A stretch of DNA of 64,000 nucleotides from Kosakonia pseudosacchari (GCF_900184035.1 NZ_FXWP01000013.1:310001-374000); one strand, 5' to 3'. Positions 20,144 to 31,448 are shown, counted from the stretch's first letter. Made by a program: numbers and translations. The notes: generated by a model not told the origin, from the sequence alone.

Positions 20144-21340
20144 ATGAATAAAAATATACAGGCGACACCGCGCGCTTTAATCGCACTGTTTGCGGTCGCC
20201 AGCGGTTTATGTGTGGCGAATGTCTATTACGCGCAGCCGTTGCTGGATGCACTGGCGCAGAGCTTTGCCATCAGCCAGGCGGCTGTCGGTGGCGTGGTGA
20301 CGGCAACACAAGTGGGATCGGCACTGGCCTTACTGGTGTTGGTGCCACTGGGCGATCTTGTTGAGCGGCGCCGGTTATTGTTGCTGCAGTTGCTGGGGCT
20401 GGTGGTTGCGCTTGCCATTGTCGCGCTGGCGCTATCGGCAACGGTGTTGCTCTTCGGCATGTTGGCGACAGGGTTGCTGGGCACAGCCATGACACAAGGG
20501 TTGATTGCCAGCGCGGCCAGCATTGCTAACGAACAAGAGCGGGGCAGGGTAGTGGGTGCGGCGCAAGGCGGCGTCTTTATCGGCCTGCTGTTAGCGCGGG
20601 TTTTTGCCGGGGTTATTAGCGATTTAGCGGGCTGGCGCGCAGTTTATGGCGTCTCGGCGTCGCTGATGCTGGTGTTATTGCTGCTGCTCTGGCGACGGTT
20701 ACCCGTTATGCGCAGCGCGATGATTCCGGTCAGTGGGTTGCGTTTGATGGCCTCAATGCTGGGGCTGTTACGCACGGATCGCGTTTTACAAATCCGTGGT
20801 GTGTTGGCGTTGTTGATGTTTGCCGCGTTTAATATTTTCTGGAGCGCAATGGTGCTGCCGTTAAGCGCGGCACCGTTTGATTTCTCCCGTACGGTAATTG
20901 GTTTGTTTGCCCTGGCGGGCGTTGCGGGTGCGCTGGTAGCGGCAAAGGCCGGGCGCGAAGCGGACCGCGGCAATGCGCAGCGCACAAGTGTGCTGGCGCT
21001 CCTCTTGTTACTTCTGGCCTGGTGGCCGCTGTCACAGCTACAACACTCTCTGGTGCTGTTTATCCTCGGCATTGTTTTACTCGATCTCGGCGGCCAGGCG
21101 CTGCATGTTACCAATCAGAGCCTGATTTTGCGTGCCGACGCATCTCAGCACGGCAGACTGGTGGCGTTGTATATGCTGTTTTATGCCCTCGGCAGTGGGT
21201 TGGGCGCCATGGCAACGACGGCGGTTTATGCTGTTTTCGGCTGGCAAGGGGTTTGCTTGCTTGGCGCAACAGTGACTTTGCTGGCGCTTATCGTCTGGGC
21301 TGCAACCCGACGTTGGATGCTTGTCAGTAAAGTCCTATAA
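20144..21340 (+). CDS. MFS transporter, DHA1-type drug or metabolite exporter
   Basis: The 398-residue protein has twelve predicted membrane segments. VANVYYAQPLLDAL in helix 1 and LVPLGDLVERRRLLL in the helix 2-3 loop (the MFS A motif) mark the DHA1 H+-antiport group. GAAQGGVFIGLLLARVFAG resembles antiporter motif C in helix 5. I chose the ATG at 20144 because it begins the conserved helix 1 leader; an upstream start would run through the operator. It is divergent from an HxlR regulator, suggesting inducible efflux. The substrate cannot be told from sequence. Confidence 0.88.
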   Translation: MNKNIQATPRALIALFAVASGLCVANVYYAQPLLDALAQSFAISQAAVGGVVTATQVGSALALLVLVPLGDLVERRRLLLLQLLGLVVALAIVALALSATVLLFGMLATGLLGTAMTQGLIASAASIANEQERGRVVGAAQGGVFIGLLLARVFAGVISDLAGWRAVYGVSASLMLVLLLLLWRRLPVMRSAMIPVSGLRLMASMLGLLRTDRVLQIRGVLALLMFAAFNIFWSAMVLPLSAAPFDFSRTVIGLFALAGVAGALVAAKAGREADRGNAQRTSVLALLLLLLAWWPLSQLQHSLVLFILGIVLLDLGGQALHVTNQSLILRADASQHGRLVALYMLFYALGSGLGAMATTAVYAVFGWQGVCLLGATVTLLALIVWAATRRWMLVSKVL

Positions 21341-21990
21341 AATAAAAGGGTATTAGTGCGCCAGGAAATATAAAGAATAATCACTGCGCGGTGTTAAGTA
21401 TGATAATCGTGAAGGTGAAATAATTGTAAAATAAACAAGATAATCATCAGCGCTAATTTTATGCCCACCTAAAGATGCCACGGTTGTCTCATTTTTTACA
21501 TGAATGATAAACGTTAAATAAAGTCGTCATTATTTATCTTTACCTGCCGATTGATAACCATGGATGGCGTTAAAATGAACATGTTGTTAACAATGTTTTT
21601 ACTGTGATTATACACCGACTACAAAATTAACAATGATGGATAAAATTGATTTAAATCAATATTTAAAAGCTTGGAAAACATGCTGAAAATCGTTAAATTG
21701 TCGCCGATCAAATTGGTGCAAAAGTGGTAAATTCGCTATAAATTGATCACTGTCGAAAAACGTAAAACTAGCTCAATAAAAACCTTTTTATTGTAAGGGT
21801 TTTACGGAGTAATATATTCGAGAGATCAATTCGAGTTTTTTATTAACCTGGTTGTAACTTTTTTCATTCATTGTCACGCTTTATGTGATGTGAATAAAAC
21901 AGTGCAGCAATTTTGTATTGGGGCATGCGTGTGAACCTTCGCTAACGGGGTTTACTCTCGGAGTCTTCATGCGATGAGCAAGGAGTCATA
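21341..21990 (+). promoter_or_regulatory. Long AT-rich control region of cydAB with a perfect FNR site
   Basis: This 650-bp gap contains no convincing gene. TTGATTTAAATCAA at 21646-21659 is an exact TTGAT-N4-ATCAA FNR palindrome. Several GTTAA-rich stretches (for example near 21512, 21585 and 21693) could be ArcA half-sites, but I cannot place a binding frame with confidence. E. coli cydA likewise has a long, multi-promoter leader with ArcA activation under micro-oxic conditions and FNR repression under anoxia. An AAGGAG ribosome site precedes 21991. Confidence 0.72.
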
Positions 21991-23559
21991 ATGTTAGATA
22001 TAGTCGAACTGTCGCGCTTACAGTTTGCCTTGACCGCGATGTACCACTTTCTGTTTGTGCCACTGACGCTCGGTATGGCGTTCCTGCTGGCAATTATGGA
22101 AACGGTCTACGTCCTCTCCGGCAAACAGATTTATAAAGATATGACCAAGTTCTGGGGCAAGTTGTTTGGTATCAACTTCGCACTGGGCGTGGCTACCGGT
22201 CTGACTATGGAGTTCCAGTTCGGGACTAACTGGTCTTACTATTCCCACTATGTAGGGGATATCTTCGGTGCGCCGCTGGCCATTGAAGGTCTGATGGCTT
22301 TCTTCCTCGAGTCTACGTTTGTCGGTCTGTTTTTCTTCGGTTGGGATCGTCTGGGCAAAGTACAGCACATGGCGGTGACCTGGCTGGTCGCGCTTGGCTC
22401 CAACTTGTCCGCACTGTGGATTCTGGTCGCAAACGGCTGGATGCAAAACCCGATTGCCTCTGATTTCAACTTTGAAACCATGCGCATGGAGATGGTCAGC
22501 TTCGCTGAGCTGGTGCTTAACCCGGTTGCACAGGTGAAATTCGTTCACACTGTGGCGTCTGGTTACACCTGTGGCGCGATCTTTATCCTTGGCATCAGCT
22601 CTTACTACCTGCTGCGCGGGCGCGACATCGCTTTTGCTAAACGCTCTTTTGCTATCGCTGCCAGCTTCGGTATGGCCGCAGTGCTGTCTGTTATTGTGCT
22701 GGGTGATGAATCCGGCTACGAAATGGGCGATGTGCAAAAAACCAAACTGGCTGCGATTGAAGCCGAATGGGAAACCCAGCCTGCACCGGCGGCGTTTACC
22801 CTGTTTGGCGTGCCGGACCAGGATAAGCAAGAGAATAAATTTGCTATCCAGATCCCGTACGCGCTGGGCATCATCGCCACCCGTTCTGTTGATACGCCGG
22901 TTATCGGTCTTAAAGATCTGATGGTGCAGCACGAAGAGCGCATCCGTAACGGTATGAAAGCGTATCAGTTGCTGGAGCAACTGCGCGCAGGTTCTACCGA
23001 TCAGGCCATTCGTGACCAGTTCAATAACATCAAGAAAGATCTTGGTTATGGCCTGCTGCTGAAACGCTATACGCCGAATGTGGCAGACGCGACAGAAGCG
23101 CAGATCCAACAAGCGACCAAAGATTCTATTCCGCGCGTGGCGCCTCTGTACTTCGCTTTCCGTCTGATGGTGGCTTGTGGTGTGCTGATGCTGCTGATCA
23201 TTGGTGCCTCTTTCTGGACCGTGATTCGTAACCGCATCGGTGAGAAAAAATGGCTGCTGCGCGCTGCGCTTTATGGTATTCCGCTGCCGTGGATTGCCAT
23301 TGAATCGGGTTGGTTCGTCGCTGAGTACGGCCGTCAACCGTGGGCGATTGGTGAAGTGTTGCCGACCACGGTTGCGAACTCATCGCTGACTGTTGGCGAT
23401 CTGCTGTTCTCCATGATTCTGATTTGCGGCCTTTATACGCTGTTTATGGTGGCGGAAGTGTTCCTGATGTTCAAATTTGCTCGCCTTGGGCCGAGCAGTC
23501 TGAAAACAGGTCGCTATCACTACGAGCAGTCCACTGTGGCTTCTCAGCCGGCACGCTAA
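21991..23559 (+). CDS. cydA: Cytochrome bd-I ubiquinol oxidase subunit I
   Basis: The 522-residue subunit oxidises ubiquinol and carries hemes b558, b595 and d in the inner membrane. His19 ([14 protein letters not shown]) is a heme ligand. The periplasmic Q-loop region follows residue 240 and contains the [16 protein letters not shown] stretch. [14 protein letters not shown] and [13 protein letters not shown] are family hallmarks, and the length matches E. coli CydA. High oxygen affinity makes it the oxidase for low-oxygen respiration. Confidence 0.98.
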   Translation: MLDIVELSRLQFALTAMYHFLFVPLTLGMAFLLAIMETVYVLSGKQIYKDMTKFWGKLFGINFALGVATGLTMEFQFGTNWSYYSHYVGDIFGAPLAIEGLMAFFLESTFVGLFFFGWDRLGKVQHMAVTWLVALGSNLSALWILVANGWMQNPIASDFNFETMRMEMVSFAELVLNPVAQVKFVHTVASGYTCGAIFILGISSYYLLRGRDIAFAKRSFAIAASFGMAAVLSVIVLGDESGYEMGDVQKTKLAAIEAEWETQPAPAAFTLFGVPDQDKQENKFAIQIPYALGIIATRSVDTPVIGLKDLMVQHEERIRNGMKAYQLLEQLRAGSTDQAIRDQFNNIKKDLGYGLLLKRYTPNVADATEAQIQQATKDSIPRVAPLYFAFRLMVACGVLMLLIIGASFWTVIRNRIGEKKWLLRAALYGIPLPWIAIESGWFVAEYGRQPWAIGEVLPTTVANSSLTVGDLLFSMILICGLYTLFMVAEVFLMFKFARLGPSSLKTGRYHYEQSTVASQPAR

Positions 23560-23574
23560 GACAGGAGTCGTCAA

Positions 23575-24714
23575 ATGATTGATTATGAAATATTACGTTT
23601 TATCTGGTGGCTGCTGGTTGGCATTCTGCTGATTGGTTTTGCGGTCACCGACGGCTTCGACATGGGCGTGGGTATGCTGACTCGCGTGCTGGGTCGTAGC
23701 GACACCGAACGCCGCGTGATGATTAACGCCATCGCGCCGCACTGGGACGGTAACCAGGTTTGGCTGATCACCGCCGGTGGCGCGCTGTTTGCCGCCTGGC
23801 CGATGGTTTACGCTGCCGCGTTCTCCGGTTTTTATGTCGCGATGATCCTGGTGCTGGCTTCACTGTTCTTCCGTCCGGTGGGTTTTGACTACCGCTCGAA
23901 GATTGAAGATATGCGCTGGCGCGGCATGTGGGACTGGGGCATCTTCATCGGCAGCTTTGTTCCGCCGTTGGTGATCGGTGTGGCATTCGGCAACCTGCTG
24001 CAGGGCGTGCCGTTCCATCTCGATAACGATATGCGCCTGTTCTACACCGGTAACTTCTTCCAGTTGCTGAACCCGTTTGGTCTGTTGGCTGGCGTGGTGA
24101 GCGTGGCGATGATCCTGACTCAGGGCGCGACTTATCTGCAAATGCGTACGGTCGGCGAACTGCATTTGCGCGCGCGTGCCACAGTGCAAATTGCTGCGCT
24201 GGTCACGCTGGTGTGCTTCGCACTGGCGGGTGTGTGGGTGGTTTATGGTATCGACGGTTACGTGGTGACTTCCGCCATCGATCATCATGCCGCATCTAAC
24301 CCGTTGAGCAAAGAAGTGGCGGTACAGGCGGGAGCCTGGCTGACTAACTTCAACAACATGCCTGTGCTGTGGCTGGTGCCGGCGCTGGGCGTGGTGTTGC
24401 CACTGCTGACCGTGCTGACGGCGCGTCTGGATAAAGCCGGCTGGGCGTTCGTGTTCTCTTCACTGACGCTGGCATGCATCATCCTGACTGCTGGTATCGC
24501 GATGTTCCCGTTCATCATGCCGTCAAGCACCATGCTGAAAGCAAGCCTGACCATGTGGGATGCGACATCGACTCAGCTGACGCTGAACCTGATGACTTAT
24601 GTGGCGCTGGTTTTTGTACCGATTGTCCTGCTCTACACCATCTGGTGTTACTGGAAAATGTTCGGTCGTATTACCAAAGAGCACATTGAAAGCAATACCC
24701 ACTCTATGTACTAA
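23575..24714 (+). CDS. cydB: Cytochrome bd-I ubiquinol oxidase subunit II
   Basis: The 379-residue membrane subunit begins MIDYEILRFIWWLLVG and includes the conserved FAVTDGFDMGVGML motif (Asp29 region) and PHWDGNQVWLITAGGALFAAWP. It pairs with CydA in the oxidase. It follows cydA after 15 bases with an ACAGGAG ribosome site and is followed by cydX and ybgE, a standard four-gene operon. Confidence 0.98.
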   Translation: MIDYEILRFIWWLLVGILLIGFAVTDGFDMGVGMLTRVLGRSDTERRVMINAIAPHWDGNQVWLITAGGALFAAWPMVYAAAFSGFYVAMILVLASLFFRPVGFDYRSKIEDMRWRGMWDWGIFIGSFVPPLVIGVAFGNLLQGVPFHLDNDMRLFYTGNFFQLLNPFGLLAGVVSVAMILTQGATYLQMRTVGELHLRARATVQIAALVTLVCFALAGVWVVYGIDGYVVTSAIDHHAASNPLSKEVAVQAGAWLTNFNNMPVLWLVPALGVVLPLLTVLTARLDKAGWAFVFSSLTLACIILTAGIAMFPFIMPSSTMLKASLTMWDATSTQLTLNLMTYVALVFVPIVLLYTIWCYWKMFGRITKEHIESNTHSMY

Positions 24715-24728
24715 GTAAGGAGCAGAAT

Positions 24729-24842
24729 ATGTGGTATTTTGCATGGATTTTAGGAACGCTTCTTGCCTGTGCTTTCGGAGTGATTACCGCGCTGGCGCTG
24801 GAACATGTGGAAGCGACTAAAGCCGGGAAAGAAGAACACTGA
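24729..24842 (+). CDS. cydX: CydX, small subunit of cytochrome bd-I
   Basis: A 37-residue single-helix protein starts MWYFAWILGTLLACAFG and ends in a charged tail (KAGKEEH). It matches E. coli CydX (YbgT) in length and sequence. CydX binds CydA and is needed for a stable, active oxidase. Its stop shares a base with the ybgE start (TGATG). A TAAGGAG ribosome site precedes it. Confidence 0.96.
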   Translation: MWYFAWILGTLLACAFGVITALALEHVEATKAGKEEH

Positions 24843-25135
24843 TGGAAAAAATTATCGCAAAACTGTATGCGGTAATGGACAAGGGCCCGTTAAGGGCCCT
24901 TTCCTTAATAATGGCATTACTGCTGGCGGGCTGTATCTTCTGGGATCCCTCCCGTTTCGCGGCCAAAACCAGCGAGCTGGAGATTTGGCACGGGTTGCTA
25001 TTAATGTGGGCGGTGTGCGCCGGCGTGGTTCACGGTGTTGGCTTTCGCCCGCGCGCGCTTCACTGGCAGGGTTTTTTCTGCCCGCCAGTCGCTTTTCTGG
25101 TAATGCTTGCGGGGCTTGTTTTTTTCTTCTTTTGA
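24842..25135 (+). CDS. ybgE: Cyd operon protein YbgE
   Basis: The 97-residue protein has three hydrophobic segments (about 20-37, 49-67 and 76-96). It matches the YbgE family found downstream of cydX. The role is undefined; the fixed position and translational coupling to cydX suggest a part in bd oxidase assembly. The sequence ends in a run of Phe codons. A weak hairpin terminator follows. Confidence 0.93.
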   Translation: MEKIIAKLYAVMDKGPLRALSLIMALLLAGCIFWDPSRFAAKTSELEIWHGLLLMWAVCAGVVHGVGFRPRALHWQGFFCPPVAFLVMLAGLVFFFF

Positions 25136-25157
25136 ATAAGAAATATCCGCTATCCTC

Positions 25158-25185
25158 ATGGGCTTGCAAAAGCCCATAAATTTTT
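25158..25185 (+). terminator. Probable terminator after ybgE
   Basis: The stem ATGGGCTT-GCAA-AAGCCCAT (25158-25177) is followed by AAATTTTTA. The interrupted T-run makes it weaker than others in the window, and some read-through into ybgC is possible. Confidence 0.6.
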
Positions 25186-25283
25186 ACTCTCCGTTTACCT
25201 CAACCCATTCCAAAGCATCTTGCCCGCGCGTATAGTAGCGAAGTTTAAAAGCTCTAACTTTTTTTGCATTACCGGGATGTAAA

Positions 25284-26377
<1,094 letters not shown>

Positions 26378-26380
26378 GCC

Positions 26381-26809
26381 ATGGCCAGATCGCGTGGACG
26401 GGGCCGTCGTGACCTCAAGTCTGAAATCAACATCGTTCCGTTGCTGGACGTGTTGTTGGTGCTGCTGCTGATTTTTATGGCGACGGCACCGATCATTACG
26501 CAAAGCGTAGAGGTTGATCTGCCGGATGCGACACAGTCGCAAACCGTCAGCACCAATGACGATCCTCCGGTCATTATTGAGGTTTCCGGTGTCGGACAGT
26601 ACAGCGTGGTGGTGGAAAAAGATCGTATGGATCAACTGCCGCCGGAGCAGGTGATTGCGGAGGCGCAGCGTCGCCTGCAATCCAATCCGAAAACCGTGTT
26701 CTTAATCGGCGGGGCGAAAGATGTGCCGTACGATGAAATCATTAAAGCGCTGAACCTGTTACATAGCGCGGGTGTGAAATCAGTCGGCTTGATGACACAG
26801 CCTATCTGA
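26381..26809 (+). CDS. tolR: TolR, motor subunit of the Tol-Pal system
   Basis: The 142-residue protein has one N-terminal membrane helix (about 20-37) containing the protonatable Asp in VPLLDVLLVLLLIFM, and a periplasmic domain that can bind peptidoglycan. It follows tolQ after 3 bases. The sequence is nearly identical to E. coli TolR. Confidence 0.97.
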   Translation: MARSRGRGRRDLKSEINIVPLLDVLLVLLLIFMATAPIITQSVEVDLPDATQSQTVSTNDDPPVIIEVSGVGQYSVVVEKDRMDQLPPEQVIAEAQRRLQSNPKTVFLIGGAKDVPYDEIIKALNLLHSAGVKSVGLMTQPI

Positions 26810-26848
26810 TCACCGGCTTAACAGGCGGACAGTTTTTGGGAACCGAGA

Positions 26849-28141
26849 GTGTCAAAGGCAACCGTACAAAACGACAAGCTTAAGCGAGCAATAATCATTT
26901 CAGCAGTGCTGCACGTAATCCTTGTAGCGCTGCTGATCTGGAGCTCGTTTGATGAGCATATAGATGCTTCTTCAGGCGGTGGCGGTGGCTCTGCGATTGA
27001 TGCGGTGATGGTCGATCCGGGTGCTGTGGTGGAAAATTACAATCGCCAACAGCAGCAGCAAGCCAGCGCGCAACGCGCTAAAGAGCAGCGTGAAAAACAG
27101 GCGCAGCAGCAAGCAGAAGAGTTGCGAGAGAAGCAGGCTGCAGAGCAGGAACGCCTGAAACAACTTGAGCAGGAACGTTTGCAGGCGCAGGAAGCGGCGC
27201 GAGAACAGGCCGAGCAGCAGAAAAAAGCGGAAGAGGCGGCAAAACAGGCGCAACAGCAGCAGAAACAAGCTGAAGAAGCCGCCGCAAAAGCAGCGGCCGA
27301 TGCGAAAGCAAAAGCGGACGCACAGGCAAAAGCGGCTGAAGAGGCTGCGAAGAAAGCCGCCGCCGACGCGAAGAAGAAAGCGGAAGCCGAAGCCGCGAAA
27401 GCTGCTGCAGACGCACAGAAAAAAGCCGAAGCGGAAGCGGCGAAAGCGGCTGCCGATGCGAAGAAAAAAGCCGAAGCCGAAGCCGCGAAGAAAGCGCAGG
27501 CTGAAGCCGCCAAACAAGCCGCCGCCGAAAAAGCGGCAGCCGAGAAAGCCGCAGCAGCCGAGAAGGCCGCCGCTGAAAAAGCTGCTGCCGAGAAGGCCGC
27601 CGCTGAAAAAGCTGCTGCCGAGAAAGCAGCGGCTGAAAAAGCGGCCGCAGAGAAAAAAGCTGCAGCGGCAAAAGCGGCAGCCGACAAAAAAGCGGCCGCA
27701 GAGAAGGCCGCAGCAGCCAAGAAAGCCGCAGCAGAGAAAGCGGATGCAGCTGGCGTTGACGATCTGTTTGGCGATTTAAGCTCCGGTAAGAATGCACCGA
27801 AAACGGGTGGTGGAGCGAAAGGGAATAATGCAGCTCCTGCTGGTTCTGGTAACACTAAGAACAATGGCGCGTCTGGTGCTGACATTAATAACTATGCAGG
27901 GCAGATTAAATCGGCTATAGAAAGCCGCTTCTATGACGCCTCCTCCTATGCGGGGAAAACCTGTACGTTACGTGTCAAACTGGCGCCAGACGGTATGCTG
28001 TTAGATATTCAGTCCGAAGGTGGCGATCCGGCGCTTTGCCAGGCTGCGCTTGCTGCAGCCCGACAGGCAAAAATGCCGAAACCGCCAAGCCAGGCCGTAT
28101 ATGAAGTGTTCAAAAATGCGCCGCTGGACTTTAAACCTTAA
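26849..28141 (+). CDS. tolA: TolA, trans-envelope Tol-Pal protein
   Basis: The 430-residue protein begins at a GTG with a weak ribosome site, as in E. coli. An N-terminal membrane helix (about 14-34, containing the SHLS-type motif SAVLHVIL) meets TolQR. A very long Ala/Lys/Glu helical domain II spans about residues 70-305, and the globular domain III (ADINNYAGQIKSAIESRFYD onwards) contacts TolB, Pal and colicins or phage minor proteins. Domain II contains AAAEK-type repeats with tandem DNA repeats. The total is about nine residues longer than E. coli TolA, all from repeat number. Confidence 0.97.
   Translation: MSKATVQNDKLKRAIIISAVLHVILVALLIWSSFDEHIDASSGGGGGSAIDAVMVDPGAVVENYNRQQQQQASAQRAKEQREKQAQQQAEELREKQAAEQERLKQLEQERLQAQEAAREQAEQQKKAEEAAKQAQQQQKQAEEAAAKAAADAKAKADAQAKAAEEAAKKAAADAKKKAEAEAAKAAADAQKKAEAEAAKAAADAKKKAEAEAAKKAQAEAAKQAAAEKAAAEKAAAAEKAAAEKAAAEKAAAEKAAAEKAAAEKAAAEKKAAAAKAAADKKAAAEKAAAAKKAAAEKADAAGVDDLFGDLSSGKNAPKTGGGAKGNNAAPAGSGNTKNNGASGADINNYAGQIKSAIESRFYDASSYAGKTCTLRVKLAPDGMLLDIQSEGGDPALCQAALAAARQAKMPKPPSQAVYEVFKNAPLDFKP
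27557..27646 (+). repeat. Tandem 30-bp repeat inside tolA domain II
   Basis: Two perfect 30-bp copies occur at 27557-27586 and 27587-27616, each opening GCCGAGAAGGCCGCCGCTGA, and a diverged third follows to 27646. Each unit encodes AEKAAAEKAA. The flanking sequence repeats the same amino-acid period with different codons, so these copies look recent. Confidence 0.85.
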
Positions 28142-28273
28142 GGTACACTTTCCCTCGCAAACTGCGGGGGAGATCGTGCAGAGGGTGTCCTGACGCGTGT
28201 AGTTTTGTCTTATTGAGTTTGTTAAAATTCTGCTAAATTATCGCGGGTTTTCCGCCCGGATAAGGGAGATATG

Positions 28274-29566
28274 ATGAAGCAGGCATTACGTGTTGCATTT
28301 GGTTTTCTGATGCTGTGGGCAGCTGTGCTGCACGCAGAAGTACGTATCGAGATCACCCAGGGGGTGGACTCGGCACGCCCGATTGGCGTCGTGCCTTTCC
28401 AGTGGGCTGGCCCTGGCGCTGCGCCTGAGGATGCTGGCGGCATCGTTGCTGCGGATCTGCGTAACAGCGGCAAATTCAATCCACTTGATCGTTCCCGTCT
28501 GCCGCAGCAGCCTGGCAGCGCTCAGGAAGTGCAGCCAGCTGCGTGGTCAGCGTTGGGCATTGACGCAGTGGTTGTCGGCCAGGTGACCCCGAATCCTGAC
28601 GGCAGCTACAATGTCGCTTACCAACTGGTGGATACCGGTGGCGCACCGGGAACCGTACTGGCGCAAAACTCCTTTAAAGTGAATAAACAGTGGCTGCGTT
28701 ATGCCGCTCACGCCGCCAGTGACGAAGTATTCCAGAAACTGACCGGCATTAAAGGCGCGTTCCGTACCCGTATCGCTTATGTTGTGCAGACGGCTAACAG
28801 CCAGTTCCCATATGAACTGCGCGTTTCCGACTACGATGGCTACAACCAGTTCCTGGTGCATAAATCTCCGCAGCCGCTGATGTCTCCGGCATGGTCACCA
28901 GATGGCTCCAAACTGGCATACGTTACCTTTGAAAGCGGCCGTTCTGCACTGGTTATCCAGACACTGGCTAACGGCAGTGTTCGCCAGGTTGCTTCGTTCC
29001 CGCGTCACAACGGCGCACCGGCGTTCTCGCCGGATGGTTCTAAACTGGCATTCGCACTGTCGAAAACCGGTAGTCTGAACATTTACGTTATGGACATCGG
29101 CTCAGGCCAGATCCGCCAGGTTACCGATGGTCGCAGCAACAATACGGAGCCGACCTGGTTCCCGGATAGCCAGACCCTGGCTTTCACTTCTGACCAGGCC
29201 GGGCGTCCACAGGTTTATAAAGTAGGGATTAATGGCGGCGCAGCACAGCGTATCTCCTGGCAGGGTTCACAGAACCAGGACGCGGATATCAGCAGCGACG
29301 GCAAATTTATGGTGATGGTTAGCTCTGACGGTGGTCAGCAGCACATCGCTAAACAAGATCTGGAAGCGGGTGGCGTACAGGTTCTGACGTCGACGTTCCT
29401 GGATGAAACGCCAAGTCTGGCACCTAACGGCACAATGGTAATCTACAGCTCTTCTCAGGGGATGGGATCCGTGCTGAATCTGGTTTCTACAGATGGGCGT
29501 TTCAAAGCGCGTATTCCGGCGACTGATGGACAGGTTAAATTCCCTGCCTGGTCTCCGTATCTGTAA
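28274..29566 (+). CDS. tolB: TolB, periplasmic beta-propeller of Tol-Pal
   Basis: The 430-residue protein has a cleaved signal peptide (about residues 1-21, ending VLHA). An N-terminal domain interacts with TolA, and a six-bladed propeller shows [11 protein letters not shown] and [11 protein letters not shown] repeats that bind Pal. Tandem ATGs occur at 28271 and 28274; the second gives [11 protein letters not shown] as in E. coli. A 130-bp gap before it probably holds a separate promoter. Confidence 0.97.
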   Translation: MKQALRVAFGFLMLWAAVLHAEVRIEITQGVDSARPIGVVPFQWAGPGAAPEDAGGIVAADLRNSGKFNPLDRSRLPQQPGSAQEVQPAAWSALGIDAVVVGQVTPNPDGSYNVAYQLVDTGGAPGTVLAQNSFKVNKQWLRYAAHAASDEVFQKLTGIKGAFRTRIAYVVQTANSQFPYELRVSDYDGYNQFLVHKSPQPLMSPAWSPDGSKLAYVTFESGRSALVIQTLANGSVRQVASFPRHNGAPAFSPDGSKLAFALSKTGSLNIYVMDIGSGQIRQVTDGRSNNTEPTWFPDSQTLAFTSDQAGRPQVYKVGINGGAAQRISWQGSQNQDADISSDGKFMVMVSSDGGQQHIAKQDLEAGGVQVLTSTFLDETPSLAPNGTMVIYSSSQGMGSVLNLVSTDGRFKARIPATDGQVKFPAWSPYL

Positions 29567-29572
29567 TAATAA

Positions 29573-30112
<540 letters not shown>

Positions 30113-30121
30113 GAGAATTGC

Positions 30122-30928
30122 ATGAGCAGTAACTTCAGACATCATCTGTTGAGTCTGTCGTTACTGGTTGGCATAGCGGCCCCATGGGCCGCTAATGCTC
30201 AGGCGCCAATCAGTAGTGTCGGCTCAGGCTCGGTCGAAGACCGCGTCACTCAACTCGAGCGTATTTCCAATGCTCACAGCCAGCTTTTAACTCAACTCCA
30301 GCAACAACTCTCCGATAATCAGGCCGATATTGATACGCTTCGTGGGCAAATCCAGGAAAATCAATATCAACTGAACCAGGTGGTTGAACGTCAACAGCAA
30401 ATTTTGCAGCAGATAGGCAATCTGAGCAGTGGCGGCGCGGCGGGGCAGACGCAGCAGGCGTCCGGCGATCAAAGCGGTGCGGCAACGCAGGCTCCGGCAG
30501 CGGATTCTGGTGCTAACGCAGGGGCGGCAAACACTGGCGCGCCGGTACAAAGCGGTGATGCCAATACCGATTACAATGCTGCGGTTGCGCTGGTGCAGGA
30601 TAAATCCCACCAGGATGAAGCGATCGCCGCATTCCAGAATTTCGTCAAAAAGTATCCTGATTCAACCTACATACCGAATGCCAACTACTGGCTCGGTCAG
30701 TTGAATTACAACAAGGGTAAAAAAGACGACGCTGCTTATTACTTCGCCTCGGTGGTGAAAAATTTCCCGAAGTCGCCTAAAGCGCCAGACGCTATGTACA
30801 AGGTCGGTGTGATTATGCAAGACAAAGGAGATACAGCAAAAGCGAAAGCAGTCTACCAGCAGGTGGTCAGTAAATACCCTGGTACCGATGGCGCGAAACA
30901 AGCGCAAAAACGTCTTGGTTCGATGTAA
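30122..30928 (+). CDS. cpoB: CpoB, division coordinator in the Tol-Pal operon
   Basis: The 268-residue periplasmic protein (formerly YbgF) has a signal peptide of about 26 residues and a trimeric coiled coil (about 40-105, rich in Gln). A low-complexity Gly/Ala/Gln linker leads to TPR repeats at the C-terminus (YPDSTYIPNANYWLGQL, FPKSPKAPDAMYKVG). It coordinates PBP1B activity with Tol-driven constriction. It begins 9 bases after pal and is about five residues longer than in E. coli, in the linker. Confidence 0.96.
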   Translation: MSSNFRHHLLSLSLLVGIAAPWAANAQAPISSVGSGSVEDRVTQLERISNAHSQLLTQLQQQLSDNQADIDTLRGQIQENQYQLNQVVERQQQILQQIGNLSSGGAAGQTQQASGDQSGAATQAPAADSGANAGAANTGAPVQSGDANTDYNAAVALVQDKSHQDEAIAAFQNFVKKYPDSTYIPNANYWLGQLNYNKGKKDDAAYYFASVVKNFPKSPKAPDAMYKVGVIMQDKGDTAKAKAVYQQVVSKYPGTDGAKQAQKRLGSM

Positions 30929-30940
30929 TGCATAGCACAT

Positions 30941-30966
30941 GACCAGAAATCGAACTTTTTCTGGTC
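30941..30966 (+). terminator. Hairpin after cpoB
   Basis: The arms GACCAGAAA and TTTCTGGTC enclose an eight-base loop 12 bases after the cpoB stop. There is no downstream T-run, so it may act as a 3' stabiliser or a weak terminator. Confidence 0.5.
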
Positions 30967-31092
30967 TTGTCGCATGAATCATAAGCAGTTAAGTGATATT
31001 CATCGAAATTGTTGTTGCGCTGAATTCTTAAATCAGTAATATATGCCGCCGTTGCCAGGGGATATCGCACAGACCAGAAGCAACGCAAAAGT

Positions 31093-31168
31093 GGGTCGTT
31101 AGCTCAGTTGGTAGAGCAGTTGACTTTTAATCAATTGGTCGCAGGTTCGAATCCTGCACGACCCACCA
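31093..31168 (+). tRNA. lysT: tRNA-Lys (anticodon TTT)
   Basis: This is a 76-base cloverleaf beginning GGGTCGTTAGCTCAG, with anticodon loop CTTTTAA, T arm GGTTCGAATCC and encoded 3' CCA. It matches E. coli tRNA-Lys. It is the first of a five-tRNA array downstream of cpoB. Confidence 0.97.
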
Positions 31169-31249
31169 ATTTAACATCCGGGTGGAGATGTTAAACGTGA
31201 AGGATAACGTTGCGCAGCAACGGCCCGTAGGGCGAGGTAAAACTGAGTC

Positions 31250-31267
31250 ATCCTGCACGACCCACCA
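31250..31267 (+). repeat. Isolated copy of the 3' end of tRNA-Lys
   Basis: Eighteen bases, ATCCTGCACGACCCACCA, repeat the tRNA-Lys 3' end including CCA, with no 5' half. The sequence before it (CGGCCCGTAGGGCGAG ... GAGTC) matches the sequence before the copy at 31924. Confidence 0.88.
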
Positions 31268-31293
31268 CGTAAAGCAGTATCCAGCGCAGTATC

Positions 31294-31369
31294 GGGTGAT
31301 TAGCTCAGCTGGGAGAGCACCTCCCTTACAAGGAGGGGGTCGGCGGTTCGATCCCGTCATCACCCACCA
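31294..31369 (+). tRNA. valT: tRNA-Val (anticodon TAC)
   Basis: This is a 76-base cloverleaf beginning GGGTGATTAGCTCAG, with anticodon loop CTTACAA, T arm GGTTCGATCCC and encoded CCA. It is separated from the next tRNA-Lys by only three bases. Confidence 0.97.
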
Positions 31370-31372
31370 CTC

Positions 31373-31448
31373 GGGTCGTTAGCTCAGTTGGTAGAGCAGT
31401 TGACTTTTAATCAATTGGTCGCAGGTTCGAATCCTGCACGACCCACCA
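31373..31448 (+). tRNA. tRNA-Lys (anticodon TTT), second copy
   Basis: The 76-base sequence is identical to the gene at 31093-31168. It follows tRNA-Val after three bases, as lysW follows valT in E. coli. Confidence 0.97.

Noticed and set aside
22018-23337. Long antisense frame across cydA
   Set aside because: Reverse-strand shadow of a high-GC3 gene; cydA is unambiguous and the antisense product has no family features.
27037-27885. Ala/Ser/Phe-rich antisense frame inside tolA
   Set aside because: It is produced by the tolA repeat region read backwards; the periodic sequence gives open frames in several phases.
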